NCBI GenBank assembly: GCA_947650915.1
Contig: CANSWY010000001.1
Coordinates: 347,248 to 411,247 of the forward strand
DNA: 64,000 nt
Direction of reading: 5' to 3'
Source: an uncultured Eggerthellaceae bacterium
GTDB taxonomy: Bacteria; Actinomycetota; Coriobacteriia; Coriobacteriales; Eggerthellaceae
This document shows, in pieces, positions 10,394 through 18,592 of the stretch; position 1 is the first letter of the stretch, and each line of letters opens with the position of its first letter. A model generated the notes under the pieces. That model was not told where the DNA came from. It saw only the letters and a list, made by a program, of their open reading frames with translations, and ran no database searches. The position numbers and the translations under genes are program-made.

Positions 10394-10595
10394 TCGGGAG
10401 ATGCCAGGAGTCAGGTAATTGACATCTTCTGTTTGCGCCCCCTGCGCCAGACCTTGCAATGTGGTTCGGTGCGGCAGGCACAGGGGACACCGGCACAGGG
10501 GACGGGAGCACGGACGAAAAGTTGGACCAAATCCGGTCCGGTCAGGAGTCCGCGATGATGAGGGCGGGAGTCAGGGGGACGGTTCTCTCGACTCA
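10394..10595 (+). other. spacer between immunity gene and orphan cassette
   Basis: No credible gene is present. The sequence holds two 12-bp direct repeats (ggcacaggggac at 10477-10488 and 10492-10503) and ends in agggggacggttctctcgac directly before the duplicated rhs segment. It may be a scar of the duplication or of an old mobile element, but no transposase remnant is visible. Confidence 0.5.
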
Positions 10596-11788
10596 CGGCT
10601 TTTGCGAACCCTGCAGCCATCCCGGAGACCATGCCGCGCGCCTGCAAGCTTGCGCGCGATCTCTTCTCCTTCGGGGCGGCCTATGTGCCAAAAGGCCTGC
10701 CAAGCCTTGTTGCATCTGGCCTTGAGGGAGACGAGGCTGACGCGCTCGCGCGTTCTTTGGGCGTGGCCGCGCCTGCGCTTTCGGTGACCGACGAACTCTA
10801 TGACGTGACCGCCTTCGCGAACTCAACGCTGTTCGAAGAGGAGCAGGTGGCTTATGCCGCATCTTCCAGGAGCGGCGCGTCAGCTTCCATCTTCGGTCTT
10901 GCGCGCTTGGCTGAGGCGCGTGAGGGCGCAACCACCAGCCTGCTCGAAGATGCGCGCGGTTCCGTTGCGCAGGAATCATCCGGCGCAAGCGTTCTCGCAT
11001 GGCGTCGTTACAGCGCATTCGGGGCTGTGACGGCTGGAACCGATGCACAAGAAAAGGCGTTTTACGGCTACAACGGAGAAGCCCAGTCATCGGTCACGGG
11101 GTTGGTGTATCTGCGTTTCCGCCACTACGATCCGACGTCAGCCCATTTCGGCGTGCAAGACACCTATCTGGGCAACACCTTCAACCCGGCAAGCCTGAAC
11201 CGCTACCTTTTCTGCGAGTCCGATCCCATCAACAACATCGATCCGAGCGGGCATATCACTTTGAAACAGAGATACGAACTCGATAAGAAACAGTACGGCA
11301 AGACGATCACCAATTCACGTGCCTATCAGCTCAAGCAGAAGCGCAAACAGTTTTCGAGAGCAGCTGCTAGGTGGGTGAATGGATGGCTAGGACAGGTGAC
11401 CGAAAGGCTCTATACGGCAGCAGGCCGCCCCGTGCCGAGCGTGAAGGCTCGGTCAAGCGCAGGCAGAAGAACTGACTGGGCAGGCGCTGCTCAAAGGCTC
11501 CAGAGGCAATACAGAGAGCTCTATTGCGGGCTGGGGCGACCCTATCTTTCCAACGATGCGCGAACGGCTCAGAATCACCTCACCTTTGACGTGCTCGGAT
11601 TCATCATCCCGGTCATCCCGGATGCCGTGAATGCGCTGATCTACACAGCAGAGGGCGACAAGGAAGAGGCCTCCTTCTCTGCCGTGTTCGCACTCACAAG
11701 CCTTGGCGGTCCGATAGGAAAAGGGGCGGCAAAAGGCATCCACATCGGTTCTGGCATTGTGAAAGGGTCAGCAAAGGCGACCGAAAAA
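10596..11788 (+). repeat. direct repeat copy 2 (rhs core 3' end)
   Basis: Second copy of 8446-9638. It carries the last ~400 codons of the rhs core through the pre-toxin segment, then joins a different toxin tip. About 1.1 kb of apparently perfect identity allows homologous recombination with copy 1. Confidence 0.93.
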
Positions 11789-12076
11789 ACAGTTCTTCGA
11801 GGAGTGGAGAGCGTCAATTCAAATACGCTGCATCATATATTTGACAACCCAGAGCATGGTTTGGGCTCTTTTGTCTCTCGTTATAATGGCAGTCAGGAAG
11901 ATGCGTTCCGTGCTATCGAAAATGCCGCTATCAGCTATTCGACTGCGCATAATTTTGTCGACGGATCGAAAGGAGTAATGCTCACTGTTGATGGTTTAGA
12001 TATGAAGGTTACTTATATGGTGATTGATGGTGAAATGAAAGTTTCCAATGCTTACATTCCAAGGGAGCTTTTATGA
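10631..12076 (+). CDS. orphan RHS C-terminal cassette with alternative toxin tip
   Basis: An open frame of 481 codons. The first ~386 codons repeat the end of the rhs gene at 201-9920, starting inside the insert between the YD repeats and the core motif. The remaining ~95 codons encode a different tip with LHHIFDNPEH and a G-x-x-x-x-AFRAIE block, related to but diverged from tip 1. There is no membrane domain, signal peptide or full YD shell, and no clear promoter. A GGAG sits only 3 bases before the ATG at 10631. It is probably a silent reservoir expressed only after recombination into the main gene, although a short independently translated product cannot be excluded. The stop overlaps the immunity ATG. 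Confidence 0.75.
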   Translation: MPRACKLARDLFSFGAAYVPKGLPSLVASGLEGDEADALARSLGVAAPALSVTDELYDVTAFANSTLFEEEQVAYAASSRSGASASIFGLARLAEAREGATTSLLEDARGSVAQESSGASVLAWRRYSAFGAVTAGTDAQEKAFYGYNGEAQSSVTGLVYLRFRHYDPTSAHFGVQDTYLGNTFNPASLNRYLFCESDPINNIDPSGHITLKQRYELDKKQYGKTITNSRAYQLKQKRKQFSRAAARWVNGWLGQVTERLYTAAGRPVPSVKARSSAGRRTDWAGAAQRLQRQYRELYCGLGRPYLSNDARTAQNHLTFDVLGFIIPVIPDAVNALIYTAEGDKEEASFSAVFALTSLGGPIGKGAAKGIHIGSGIVKGSAKATEKTVLRGVESVNSNTLHHIFDNPEHGLGSFVSRYNGSQEDAFRAIENAAISYSTAHNFVDGSKGVMLTVDGLDMKVTYMVIDGEMKVSNAYIPRELL

Positions 12077-12501
12077 GAACGGAAGATTTAGATGCTCTTA
12101 TCCAAGAAGTAATGCGCAGAATCACAGAAGGAGATACCAGTGTTCTGCATAAGCTGCGAAGTCAATTCGAAAGCGCCACGATTACAAAAATCGATTTCGA
12201 TGGATATGGGTTTTATGCGTATATGGCGCCGAGCGAGAAACTGCGCATTCGAAACAAGAAGATGCAGGCATTTGAAATATCTGATGTTGTTGGGTTTAAT
12301 GATGATGGGCGGCCCAGCGTAGGATTTATATTGTTCGTCCGGGATGGCCTCATATGCATGCTCGAAGGATTCCCATTTTTAGAGGATGCTTGGCCCTCGG
12401 AGGAGATCAACTTCAAATATGGCATTCAACCACCGATGTCTGATGCAGCATATTCAGATACAAGATATCTTGATGCTTCAACCGGTATACCAGAGAGCTA
12501 A
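12073..12501 (+). CDS. putative immunity protein for the orphan RHS tip
   Basis: This 142-aa protein overlaps the orphan cassette stop by 4 bases (ATGA) and has GGGAG upstream. It is homologous along its length to the immunity protein at 9917-10393, sharing GYGFY, the GF-x-LF-x-x-DG-x-I block and G-F-PFL-x-D-x-WP, but it is strongly diverged. That fits a different tip specificity. It is AT-rich like its paralogue, consistent with horizontal acquisition. If the orphan toxin is silent, this gene could still protect against neighbours that fire tip 2. Confidence 0.72.
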   Translation: MRTEDLDALIQEVMRRITEGDTSVLHKLRSQFESATITKIDFDGYGFYAYMAPSEKLRIRNKKMQAFEISDVVGFNDDGRPSVGFILFVRDGLICMLEGFPFLEDAWPSEEINFKYGIQPPMSDAAYSDTRYLDASTGIPES

Positions 12502-13276
12502 GCCTCGATGTGGTAAAAGAGAGTGTTTTGGGACGTTCCTCAAGCGTGATCATGCGCCTGATTCCTGCTTGATTTGAGCCAGGGATGACGCAGGACGGGG
12601 ATAGCGTCATCATTTGCTTGATGGCGGGGAGGTGTGGGATCTGCGCCATTGGAGCACGGCGGCCTCAAGGGGTGAAAGCGCCGCAAGGCGCTTTCACCAA
12701 TAGCTCCGCATTGGCTTCCGCTGGTTTCTTTTAGCCGGGCGACTGCTGTGACCTGCTGATGCGCTGGATGGACGGACTCCTCTTTGAATGCAACGATGGC
12801 GCTGTGCTCGTCCAGGTGCGGCATCACCGAATCGAAGGGGTGAGCAAACGAGTTTGCTCACCCACGATGTGGGCTATATGGATCGGGTGGCGTTCAGATG
12901 CGCGGCACCTGCAAGCCTGTGATGGATGCCATAGCCTTGGCCTGATCTTCGTGGGTGCGCAAACTCGTTTGCGCACCCCAGGGCTGGTCATGAAGCAGCC
13001 GCAGGGAATCTTATCGCTCCTTGCGCCGCCGTGAACTCAGCATCCTCGTTCTGGGCGCAGGGCCATCTTTGGCCAAGGGCGTATCCCGCCAGCTCTCATG
13101 ATGCGCGTTTCGCGCCCGTATGCCATGGTCTCCGCCTCCGGCTCCGGCCATGACGCGGTGCTGTCGCACCGCTCATCCATATCGCGCACCTGACGGTGCG
13201 CGAGGGCGCTGCACGCGAACAGCCTGCGCGGCGGCAAGCGCCGCGTGATGTGCCAGCAAGCTGGCACCTACGATTC
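12502..13276. other. non-coding stretch with a series of perfect hairpins
   Basis: No convincing gene is seen; the short frames on either strand lack family features and start signals. The stretch contains many short perfect inverted repeats. They are 12671-12698 (12-bp arms, GCAA loop), 12838-12863 (arms gggtgagcaaac), 12953-12978 (arms gggtgcgcaaac), 13103-13115, 13155-13172 (TGTC loop), 13183-13202 (8-bp arms, TGAC loop), 13227-13245 and 13250-13267 (CAAG loop). None has a T tract, so they are not ordinary terminators. This may be decayed mobile or gene sequence. Confidence 0.55.
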
Positions 13277-13415
13277 GATGTGCAGAAGGGACGTTCCAAA
13301 TCGCACATAGGGAAAGAGAATGAGCACAGCAAGACTTTTCCTATGTGCAATTTGGGACGTCCCTTCCGCACATCTTCCGTCACAGGTGCAATCTGGGACG
13401 TCCCTTTTGCGCATC
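13277..13415. repeat. REPIN-like element, locus 1 (three 34-bp units)
   Basis: Units lie at 13277-13310 (+ orientation, begins GATGTGCAGAAGGGACG), 13341-13374 (inverted, begins CTATGTGCAATTTGGGACG) and about 13382-13415 (inverted, diverged). Units 1 and 2 are separated by exactly 30 bp containing gagaatgagcacag, which also appears in the spacers at 44239-44268 and, reversed, 45826-45855. Each unit is itself an imperfect palindrome around GGGACGTCCC or GGGACGTTCC. The element lies 149 bases upstream of phoH. Confidence 0.85.
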
Positions 13416-13551
13416 CATGTTGCAGGTGCGATCGCAAAGGCAGCATACCGTCCAGCACGAAAGCGCAAGCGTGCCTTGAAGCCATCCAAATCTCGGCTGC
13501 AAGGCGCGCTATCCAGAACCAACCAGTACGCCAGAATGCCGTGCCACCTGC

Positions 13552-13557
13552 TAGAAT
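13552..13557 (+). promoter_or_regulatory. putative -10 box of phoH (possibly leaderless)
   Basis: TAGAAT lies only 6 bases before the phoH ATG at 13564 and there is no Shine-Dalgarno sequence. If it is a real -10, transcription would start at or next to the ATG. No good -35 is seen. Confidence 0.3.
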
Positions 13558-13563
13558 TGCGCC

Positions 13564-14526
13564 ATGGCAGATTCCGACATGACATCATTCACCATCCCGC
13601 CTGAGGTGCCCATGGCGCTCATCACGGGCGCTGCGGACGGTCTTCTGCGCATCATCCAGGATGCGTTCTCCGCCGCCATCACCGTGCAGGGAAACGAAGT
13701 GCGCATCAAAGGCCAGCCGGAGGAGCGCGAAGCAGCCGTCACCGTCTTCACGGAGCTGGCGGAGGCCGTGCGTGCAGGACAGGTGCCTGACGAGCGCAGC
13801 GTGCGCGAAGCGCTCGCATCCGTGCGGCATGACCGTCTGAGCCCCAAGGGCCTGCGGGATGACGTGCTCTGGTCCGACCGCGGCCACGCCATCCGCCCGA
13901 AGACCATGGGGCAGAAGTGCTACGCTGATGCCATCCGGCAGAACACCATCACGTTCGCGCTGGGGCCTGCAGGCACCGGCAAGACGTATCTTGCCATGGC
14001 GCTGGCGGTGGCTGCGCTCACGCGCAAAGAGGTCAGCCGCATCGTGCTGTCCCGGCCCATCGTGGAGGCGGGGGAGAGCCTCGGGTTCTTGCCGGGCACG
14101 CTCACTGAGAAAGTGGACCCCTACATCCGCCCGCTCTATGACGCGCTCTTCCAGATGATGGACGCGGAACGCGCGGGCGCGCTGATCGAGCGGGGCGTGG
14201 TGGAGATAGCGCCTCTGGCCTTCATGCGCGGGCGCACGCTGGCCGATTGCTTCATCATCCTGGACGAGGCGCAGAACGCCACGCCGGAGCAGATGAAGAT
14301 GGCCCTCACGCGCTTGGGGGACGCTTCCAAGATGGTGGTCACCGGAGACCTGACGCAAAGCGATCTGCCGAAGGGCGCCGCGGGGCTGGATGAGGCCGTG
14401 CGCGTGCTCGCGGGCATCGAAGGCATCGCCACGGTGCGCCTGGAAGGACGCGATGTCGTCCGCAACTCCATCGTCTCCCAGATCATCGCTGCCTATGACG
14501 CGGCCGCAGAGAAAGGACGCCGATGA
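13564..14526 (+). CDS. phoH: PhoH-family ATPase (YbeZ-like)
   Basis: A 320-aa cytoplasmic P-loop ATPase. An N-terminal KH-like region (~1-105) precedes the PhoH domain. The Walker A motif GPAGTGKT is at ~134-141 and the Walker B region FIILDEAQN at ~230-238, both intact, and the length is normal for the family. It overlaps ybeY by 4 bases (ATGA), and phoH-ybeY-dgkA-era is a widespread order linked to rRNA processing and ribosome maturation. The exact biochemical role of PhoH proteins is unsettled; an RNA-related ATPase or helicase activity is inferred from the partnership with YbeY. No ribosome binding site is seen, and TAGAAT at 13552-13557 hints at a leaderless mRNA. Confidence 0.95.
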   Translation: MADSDMTSFTIPPEVPMALITGAADGLLRIIQDAFSAAITVQGNEVRIKGQPEEREAAVTVFTELAEAVRAGQVPDERSVREALASVRHDRLSPKGLRDDVLWSDRGHAIRPKTMGQKCYADAIRQNTITFALGPAGTGKTYLAMALAVAALTRKEVSRIVLSRPIVEAGESLGFLPGTLTEKVDPYIRPLYDALFQMMDAERAGALIERGVVEIAPLAFMRGRTLADCFIILDEAQNATPEQMKMALTRLGDASKMVVTGDLTQSDLPKGAAGLDEAVRVLAGIEGIATVRLEGRDVVRNSIVSQIIAAYDAAAEKGRR

Positions 14527-14996
14527 ACGCGCTCGTGTCCATCGAATGCGCCCATGCCGGCCTCTCAGAGGCGCGCGCAGCGGCGCTGGCCCGGTTCTGC
14601 GCCCAGAAGCTCGATCTGCCGGACCCGGCTGAGGTCTCCATCACGTTCGTCTCTGATGATGACATGGCGCAGCTGAACGAGAAGCATCGCGGGAAGATCG
14701 GCCCCACGGATGTCCTCTCCTTCGAATGCGACAACCTGGATGACGGGTTCCCTGAAGACGGTGAGGTCTTCGAAGCGGGAGACATCATCGTGGCGCCGAA
14801 GGTGGCCGCACGCCAAGCGGAAGAGCTGGGGCACACGTTCACCGAAGAGGTAGACACGCTCTTGGTCCACGGCATCCTGCACCTTCTGGGCTACGACCAC
14901 ATCGAAGACGCTGATGCTGAAGAGATGCAAACAGCCCAGGACGCTCTTCTGGCCGCCTGGTGGGCAACGACCGAAGGAGCCGTCCATGCCAGATGA
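14523..14996 (+). CDS. ybeY: endoribonuclease YbeY
   Basis: A 157-aa zinc-dependent single-strand endoribonuclease involved in 16S rRNA 3' maturation and ribosome quality control. The family signature H-x3-H-x5-H is intact as HGILHLLGYDH at about residues 116-126, and GPTDVLSFE matches the conserved family block. The start overlaps the phoH stop by 4 bases, so translation is probably coupled. The 3' end overlaps the dgkA start at 14986. The length is typical. Confidence 0.96.
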   Translation: MNALVSIECAHAGLSEARAAALARFCAQKLDLPDPAEVSITFVSDDDMAQLNEKHRGKIGPTDVLSFECDNLDDGFPEDGEVFEAGDIIVAPKVAARQAEELGHTFTEEVDTLLVHGILHLLGYDHIEDADAEEMQTAQDALLAAWWATTEGAVHAR

Positions 14997-15408
14997 GAAG
15001 CGCTCCCAAGAGCATTACGTGCGCCACGCCGGGGATGCCAGCCGGTTCTCGCTGCGCCAGGCCTTCACCTGCGCTCAGGAGGGCCTCAATTACGCCGTCC
15101 GTTCCCAGCGCAACTTCAAGGTGCATGCCTTCTTCATGGCAGCGGCCCTCATCCTGGGCGCGGCGCTGCGGATCAGCATCCCTGAATGGTGCGCCATCGT
15201 GCTCTGCATCATCTGCGTGCTCTCCTTCGAATTGATCAACACCGCCGTGGAATCCGCGATAGACCTGGTGTCGCCTGAATGGAACCAGCTGGCGAAGCGG
15301 GCGAAGGACTGCGCTGCGGCCAGCGTGTACGTGGCGGCTTTGGGCTCTGTCGTCGTGGCGGCCGTCATCTTCGTGCCGCGCATCTTGGGCGCGCTCGGCC
15401 TTGCGTGA
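14986..15408 (+). CDS. dgkA: diacylglycerol/undecaprenol kinase family membrane protein
   Basis: A 140-aa protein of the DagK_prokar family. The ATG at 14986 is chosen because GAAGGAG precedes it by 6 bases, although the frame is open further upstream inside ybeY. Three hydrophobic helices are visible (~45-65, ~68-88, ~112-135). The conserved E-x-INTAVE block and the later AKRAKD block supply the acidic residues expected for ATP-Mg binding. The family phosphorylates diacylglycerol or undecaprenol in the inner leaflet. In Gram-positive bacteria undecaprenol is the usual substrate, so the DgkA name does not fix the substrate here. It lies between ybeY and era as in many Gram-positives. Confidence 0.92.
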   Translation: MPDEKRSQEHYVRHAGDASRFSLRQAFTCAQEGLNYAVRSQRNFKVHAFFMAAALILGAALRISIPEWCAIVLCIICVLSFELINTAVESAIDLVSPEWNQLAKRAKDCAAASVYVAALGSVVVAAVIFVPRILGALGLA

Positions 15409-15417
15409 GGAGGCTCC

Positions 15418-16368
15418 ATGGATCTGGACGCGTATTTCGCTGAGAACCCGCAGATGGCCGATGCGGGCATCCCTGCGGTGCCGGAAGGTTTCAGGTCCGG
15501 TTTCATCGCCCTGGTGGGCCGTCCGAACGCGGGGAAATCCACGCTCATGAACGCGCTGGTGGGGCAGAAGGTGGCCATCACCTCCGCCACCCCGCAGACC
15601 ACGCGCCGCAACGTCCAAGGCGTTCTCACGCTTCCCGCCTGCCAGATGGTGTTCGTGGACACCCCTGGCCTCCACAAGCCCCATGATCTTTTGGGGGAGC
15701 ACCTGAACGGATCCGCTGAAGCCGCGCTCAAGGACGTGGACGTGGTGGCCATGCTGGTGGATTCCACGAAGCCGGTGGGCCGGGGGGACGCATGGGTGGC
15801 CGAACATGTGGCCGCAAGCCCCGCGAAGAAGATGCTCGTCCTCTCCAAGCATGATCTGGCCACAGCGGACCAGACGGCAGCCCAGTTCGAAGCGGCGCGC
15901 GGCTTGGCCCCGTGGGATGCGGTGGTGTCGCTTTCAGCGAAGACCGGATACAATGCGAACGCTTTCTTGGAAGAAGCGGAGATGCTCTTGCCGGAGGGGC
16001 CGCTGTGGTACCCGAAGGGCATGGTGTCGGATCTTGGCACGGAGATGATGATCGCGGAATCCGTGCGGGAAAAGGTGCTCCGCAGATTCCGGGACGAGGT
16101 GCCCCATTCGGTGGGCGTGAAGGTGGATGCCCTGGAAGAAGCCCCGCGCCTTTTGCGCGCGGAAGCCACGGTGTATGTGGAACGCGAGAGCCAGAAGGCC
16201 ATGCTCATCGGCGCGAAGGGCGCGTCCATAAAGCGCATCGGCACGGAAGCGCGCAAGGACATGGAGCGCGCGTTCGGCATCAAGTGCTACCTGGGGCTCA
16301 AGGTGAAAGTGAAGAAGAACTGGCGCAAGGATGAATCTGAGATCCAGCGCCTCGGATACACGGAATGA
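15418..16368 (+). CDS. era: GTPase Era
   Basis: A 316-aa ribosome-assembly GTPase that binds the 3' end of 16S rRNA. G1 is GRPNAGKST (~34-42), G2 lies in TSATPQTTR, G3 is DTPG, and a C-terminal KH domain (~230-300) carries the GAKGASIKRIG loop. G4 is unusual: the expected NKxD reads SKHD. The G5 SAK motif is present. An N-terminal extension of ~25 residues precedes G1. GAGGAGG precedes the ATG. It follows phoH-ybeY-dgkA in the usual ribosome-maturation cluster. Confidence 0.96.
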   Translation: MDLDAYFAENPQMADAGIPAVPEGFRSGFIALVGRPNAGKSTLMNALVGQKVAITSATPQTTRRNVQGVLTLPACQMVFVDTPGLHKPHDLLGEHLNGSAEAALKDVDVVAMLVDSTKPVGRGDAWVAEHVAASPAKKMLVLSKHDLATADQTAAQFEAARGLAPWDAVVSLSAKTGYNANAFLEEAEMLLPEGPLWYPKGMVSDLGTEMMIAESVREKVLRRFRDEVPHSVGVKVDALEEAPRLLRAEATVYVERESQKAMLIGAKGASIKRIGTEARKDMERAFGIKCYLGLKVKVKKNWRKDESEIQRLGYTE

Positions 16369-16380
16369 GCGGTGCGGCTG

Positions 16381-17802
16381 ATGAAGTGTCCCAGATGCGG
16401 AACGGACAACCGGGAAAGCGCGCGCTTCTGTGATGGATGCGGCATGGCGCTTTTGCGCTCGGAAGGCTCAGGGCGGGCACGTCGCATCCCGTCTCCTTTG
16501 GACTTGCCTGGCTGGGAGAAGGATTCCCAGGCCATCACCGAAGAGCTCGAGGAGGCCACCGTCTCCTTCGATGCTCCGGATGCGCCCTCTTCCTCAGAGG
16601 CTGCGAAGGCAGCCGATGCGCCCGCTGACACGCTCTACGTGGGCGCGCTCGACCCGTCATTGGCGGACATCCCCGACGAAGGTCCCGCCGCGCAGCCGAA
16701 CGGTCCCGCGGACATCCCAGAGGCTGGCGGCTCTCCTTCCAAGACCCAGGAGATGCCGCGCATCGGGGAGGCAGCGGACGTGCAGAACAAGGCCTACATC
16801 GCTCCTGATGCTGCCAAGAAGGCGCCGAAGATGCCGGGGGAGCGCCGCGTGCGCAAGCCCGTCATGACGGCGCTCATCATCGCTGGCGTCCTGTTGACCG
16901 CAGCTGCGCTGGTGGGCGGCAGCTACCTGCTCCAGTTCTGGGGCGGCAAGGAAGTGCCCAACGTCATCGGCATGAAGGCGGAAGACGCCACGGACAAGCT
17001 GGAGGCGGCCGGCTTCACCGTCTCCCAGGTCCTCGTGAAGTCAGATGATGTCGAGGGCATCGTTCTGCGCACCACGCCCGATGCGGGCAGCCGCGCAGAA
17101 GCCGGCGCTGAGGTGGTGATCGACATCACCTGCGCGCGCACCGTGCCCGACGTCATCGGCCTGTCCCAGGAAGAAGCGCAGGCCCTGCTGCAGCAAGAGG
17201 GCTTCGAGAACGTGGAGGTCACAGAAGAGAAGTCCGACGCGGCGGCCGGTTCGGTCATCGCTGTCAGCCCGGAGCCGGGCGTGCGTTCCAAGGCCCAAGC
17301 GAAGATCGTGCTCACCGTCGCCACGCCCTACGTGGTGCCCGCTGTGGCGGGGCTGCCCTTGGAAGAGGCGGAAGCGGCGCTCATCGCGGAGGGTTTCGTG
17401 CCCACCACGGCGCGCGTTTACAACGAAGAGGCCGCAGAGGGCACCGTCCTCGGCACGGACCCGTCCGAAGGCACACAGCTTCCCAGCGGATCGGAGGTCT
17501 GCATCAACATCGCGAAGAGCCGTGCCACGGAGGTGGTCGGGTTCGCCCAAAGCTGGTTCGCCGCCTCATCGGACTATTCCATCAACGGGATGAACTACCA
17601 GCTCAAGCATGTGAAATCGGTGAACTATGAAGGCAACGACACGTGCTCGTTCACCGTCGTCATGCAGCCTTACGAGACCCATTCCTGGTTCGGCGCGCAG
17701 CCGGAGACGCGCTACGGCAACGAGCAGCGCGTGAGCGGCACCATGCATTTCTCTTCAGACGGCCAGCTGCAATCCATCGATCCGGCCATCCAGCGGAACT
17801 GA
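16381..17802 (+). CDS. zinc-ribbon, single-pass membrane protein with three PASTA domains
   Basis: About 473 aa from the ATG at 16381; a GTG at 16372 is an alternative. The N-terminus is a CPRC...CDGC zinc ribbon (residues 2-22). An acidic, proline-rich linker follows, then a transmembrane helix at ~160-185 and three PASTA repeats (~190-250, 251-315, 316-380), each starting VP-x-V-x-G. The C-terminal ~95 residues are an unassigned extracytoplasmic domain. PASTA domains usually bind peptidoglycan or muropeptides on Ser/Thr kinases, but no kinase domain is present, so this may be a cell-wall sensor or adaptor. It sits between era and recO. The specific role is unknown. Confidence 0.85.
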   Translation: MKCPRCGTDNRESARFCDGCGMALLRSEGSGRARRIPSPLDLPGWEKDSQAITEELEEATVSFDAPDAPSSSEAAKAADAPADTLYVGALDPSLADIPDEGPAAQPNGPADIPEAGGSPSKTQEMPRIGEAADVQNKAYIAPDAAKKAPKMPGERRVRKPVMTALIIAGVLLTAAALVGGSYLLQFWGGKEVPNVIGMKAEDATDKLEAAGFTVSQVLVKSDDVEGIVLRTTPDAGSRAEAGAEVVIDITCARTVPDVIGLSQEEAQALLQQEGFENVEVTEEKSDAAAGSVIAVSPEPGVRSKAQAKIVLTVATPYVVPAVAGLPLEEAEAALIAEGFVPTTARVYNEEAAEGTVLGTDPSEGTQLPSGSEVCINIAKSRATEVVGFAQSWFAASSDYSINGMNYQLKHVKSVNYEGNDTCSFTVVMQPYETHSWFGAQPETRYGNEQRVSGTMHFSSDGQLQSIDPAIQRN

Positions 17803-17809
17803 CGCGTCC

Positions 17810-18592
17810 ATGGCATCCCCTGAAGCGCGCATGGGCGCGCTCGTGCTGAAGAAGACGAAGCTGGGGGAAGCGGACGTCATCGTGCATCTGATGGCCGAGG
17901 ACGGATCCGCCGTGCGGGCCGTGGCGAAGGGCGCGCGCAAGCCGAAGAACGCGAACTCCGCCACGCTGGAGCTGTTCAACCAGGTGCAGGTCACCATCAT
18001 CCCCGGTCGGAGCTTGGGAATCGCCAAGGATGCGCGCCTGATGGAGCGGGCGGACGGCCTGCGCGCAGACCCTGCGCGCTTCGCAGCCGCCAGCGTGGTG
18101 GCCGAAGCGGCTGACGCGGCCATCCAGCCGGACCTTCCCGCAGACCGCCTCTTCGCCATGACCTGCGCGGCCATCTCCTGCGCATCAGACGCTCCTGAAG
18201 ACGCGCTGCCGCTGTTGGTGGCCGCTTACGCTTTCAAGCAGACGGCGCTTCTGGGCATGCGGCCCTCGTTCTCCTCCTGCGCCATCTGCGGAGAGCGGGT
18301 GGAGGAGAGGGGAGGACAGGTGCGGTTCTCCTTCGCGGACGGTGGTGCCGTCTGCCGCGCATGCGCTGTTGCAACGGAGACCGCATCTGCAGACACCCGC
18401 GCCGTGAGCCTCTCAGATGCGCTCGTGCGCTCCACATTCGCCGACATCGTGCGGATACAGCCGCAGAGCGCAGCATGGGATGCAGCAGAACTCGCTCATT
18501 CGTGGCTTCGCCACCACCTGGGCGCGCGCATGAGGTCGTTCGCGTCGTTCAAGGCCATCTGCGGTTGCTCTCACGTGCAGGCTGGTGTATGA
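17810..18592 (+). CDS. recO: DNA repair protein RecO
   Basis: A 260-aa protein with an N-terminal OB fold (LVLKKTKLGEADVIVHL, then a KGARKPKN block) and a C-terminal helical domain containing four zinc-ligand cysteines (CAICG and CRAC). RecO loads RecA at gaps with RecF and RecR and anneals ssDNA. Length and motifs are normal. The ATG follows the PASTA gene by only 7 bases. Its 3' end contains the probable rpsO promoter (18565-18593). Confidence 0.94.
   Translation: MASPEARMGALVLKKTKLGEADVIVHLMAEDGSAVRAVAKGARKPKNANSATLELFNQVQVTIIPGRSLGIAKDARLMERADGLRADPARFAAASVVAEAADAAIQPDLPADRLFAMTCAAISCASDAPEDALPLLVAAYAFKQTALLGMRPSFSSCAICGERVEERGGQVRFSFADGGAVCRACAVATETASADTRAVSLSDALVRSTFADIVRIQPQSAAWDAAELAHSWLRHHLGARMRSFASFKAICGCSHVQAGV

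Noticed and set aside
10631..12076. Independent full-length secreted toxin
   Set aside because: It lacks a membrane domain, signal peptide, YD shell and promoter, and is otherwise a copy of the rhs 3' end.
12520..12545. Further copy of the 34-bp palindromic unit
   Set aside because: Only the ten-base core gggacgttcc matches; the flanking arms do not.
12540..13267. Short genes in the hairpin-rich region on either strand
   Set aside because: The frames have no start signals, no recognisable domains and run through the inverted repeats; they may be decayed remnants but cannot be supported as genes.
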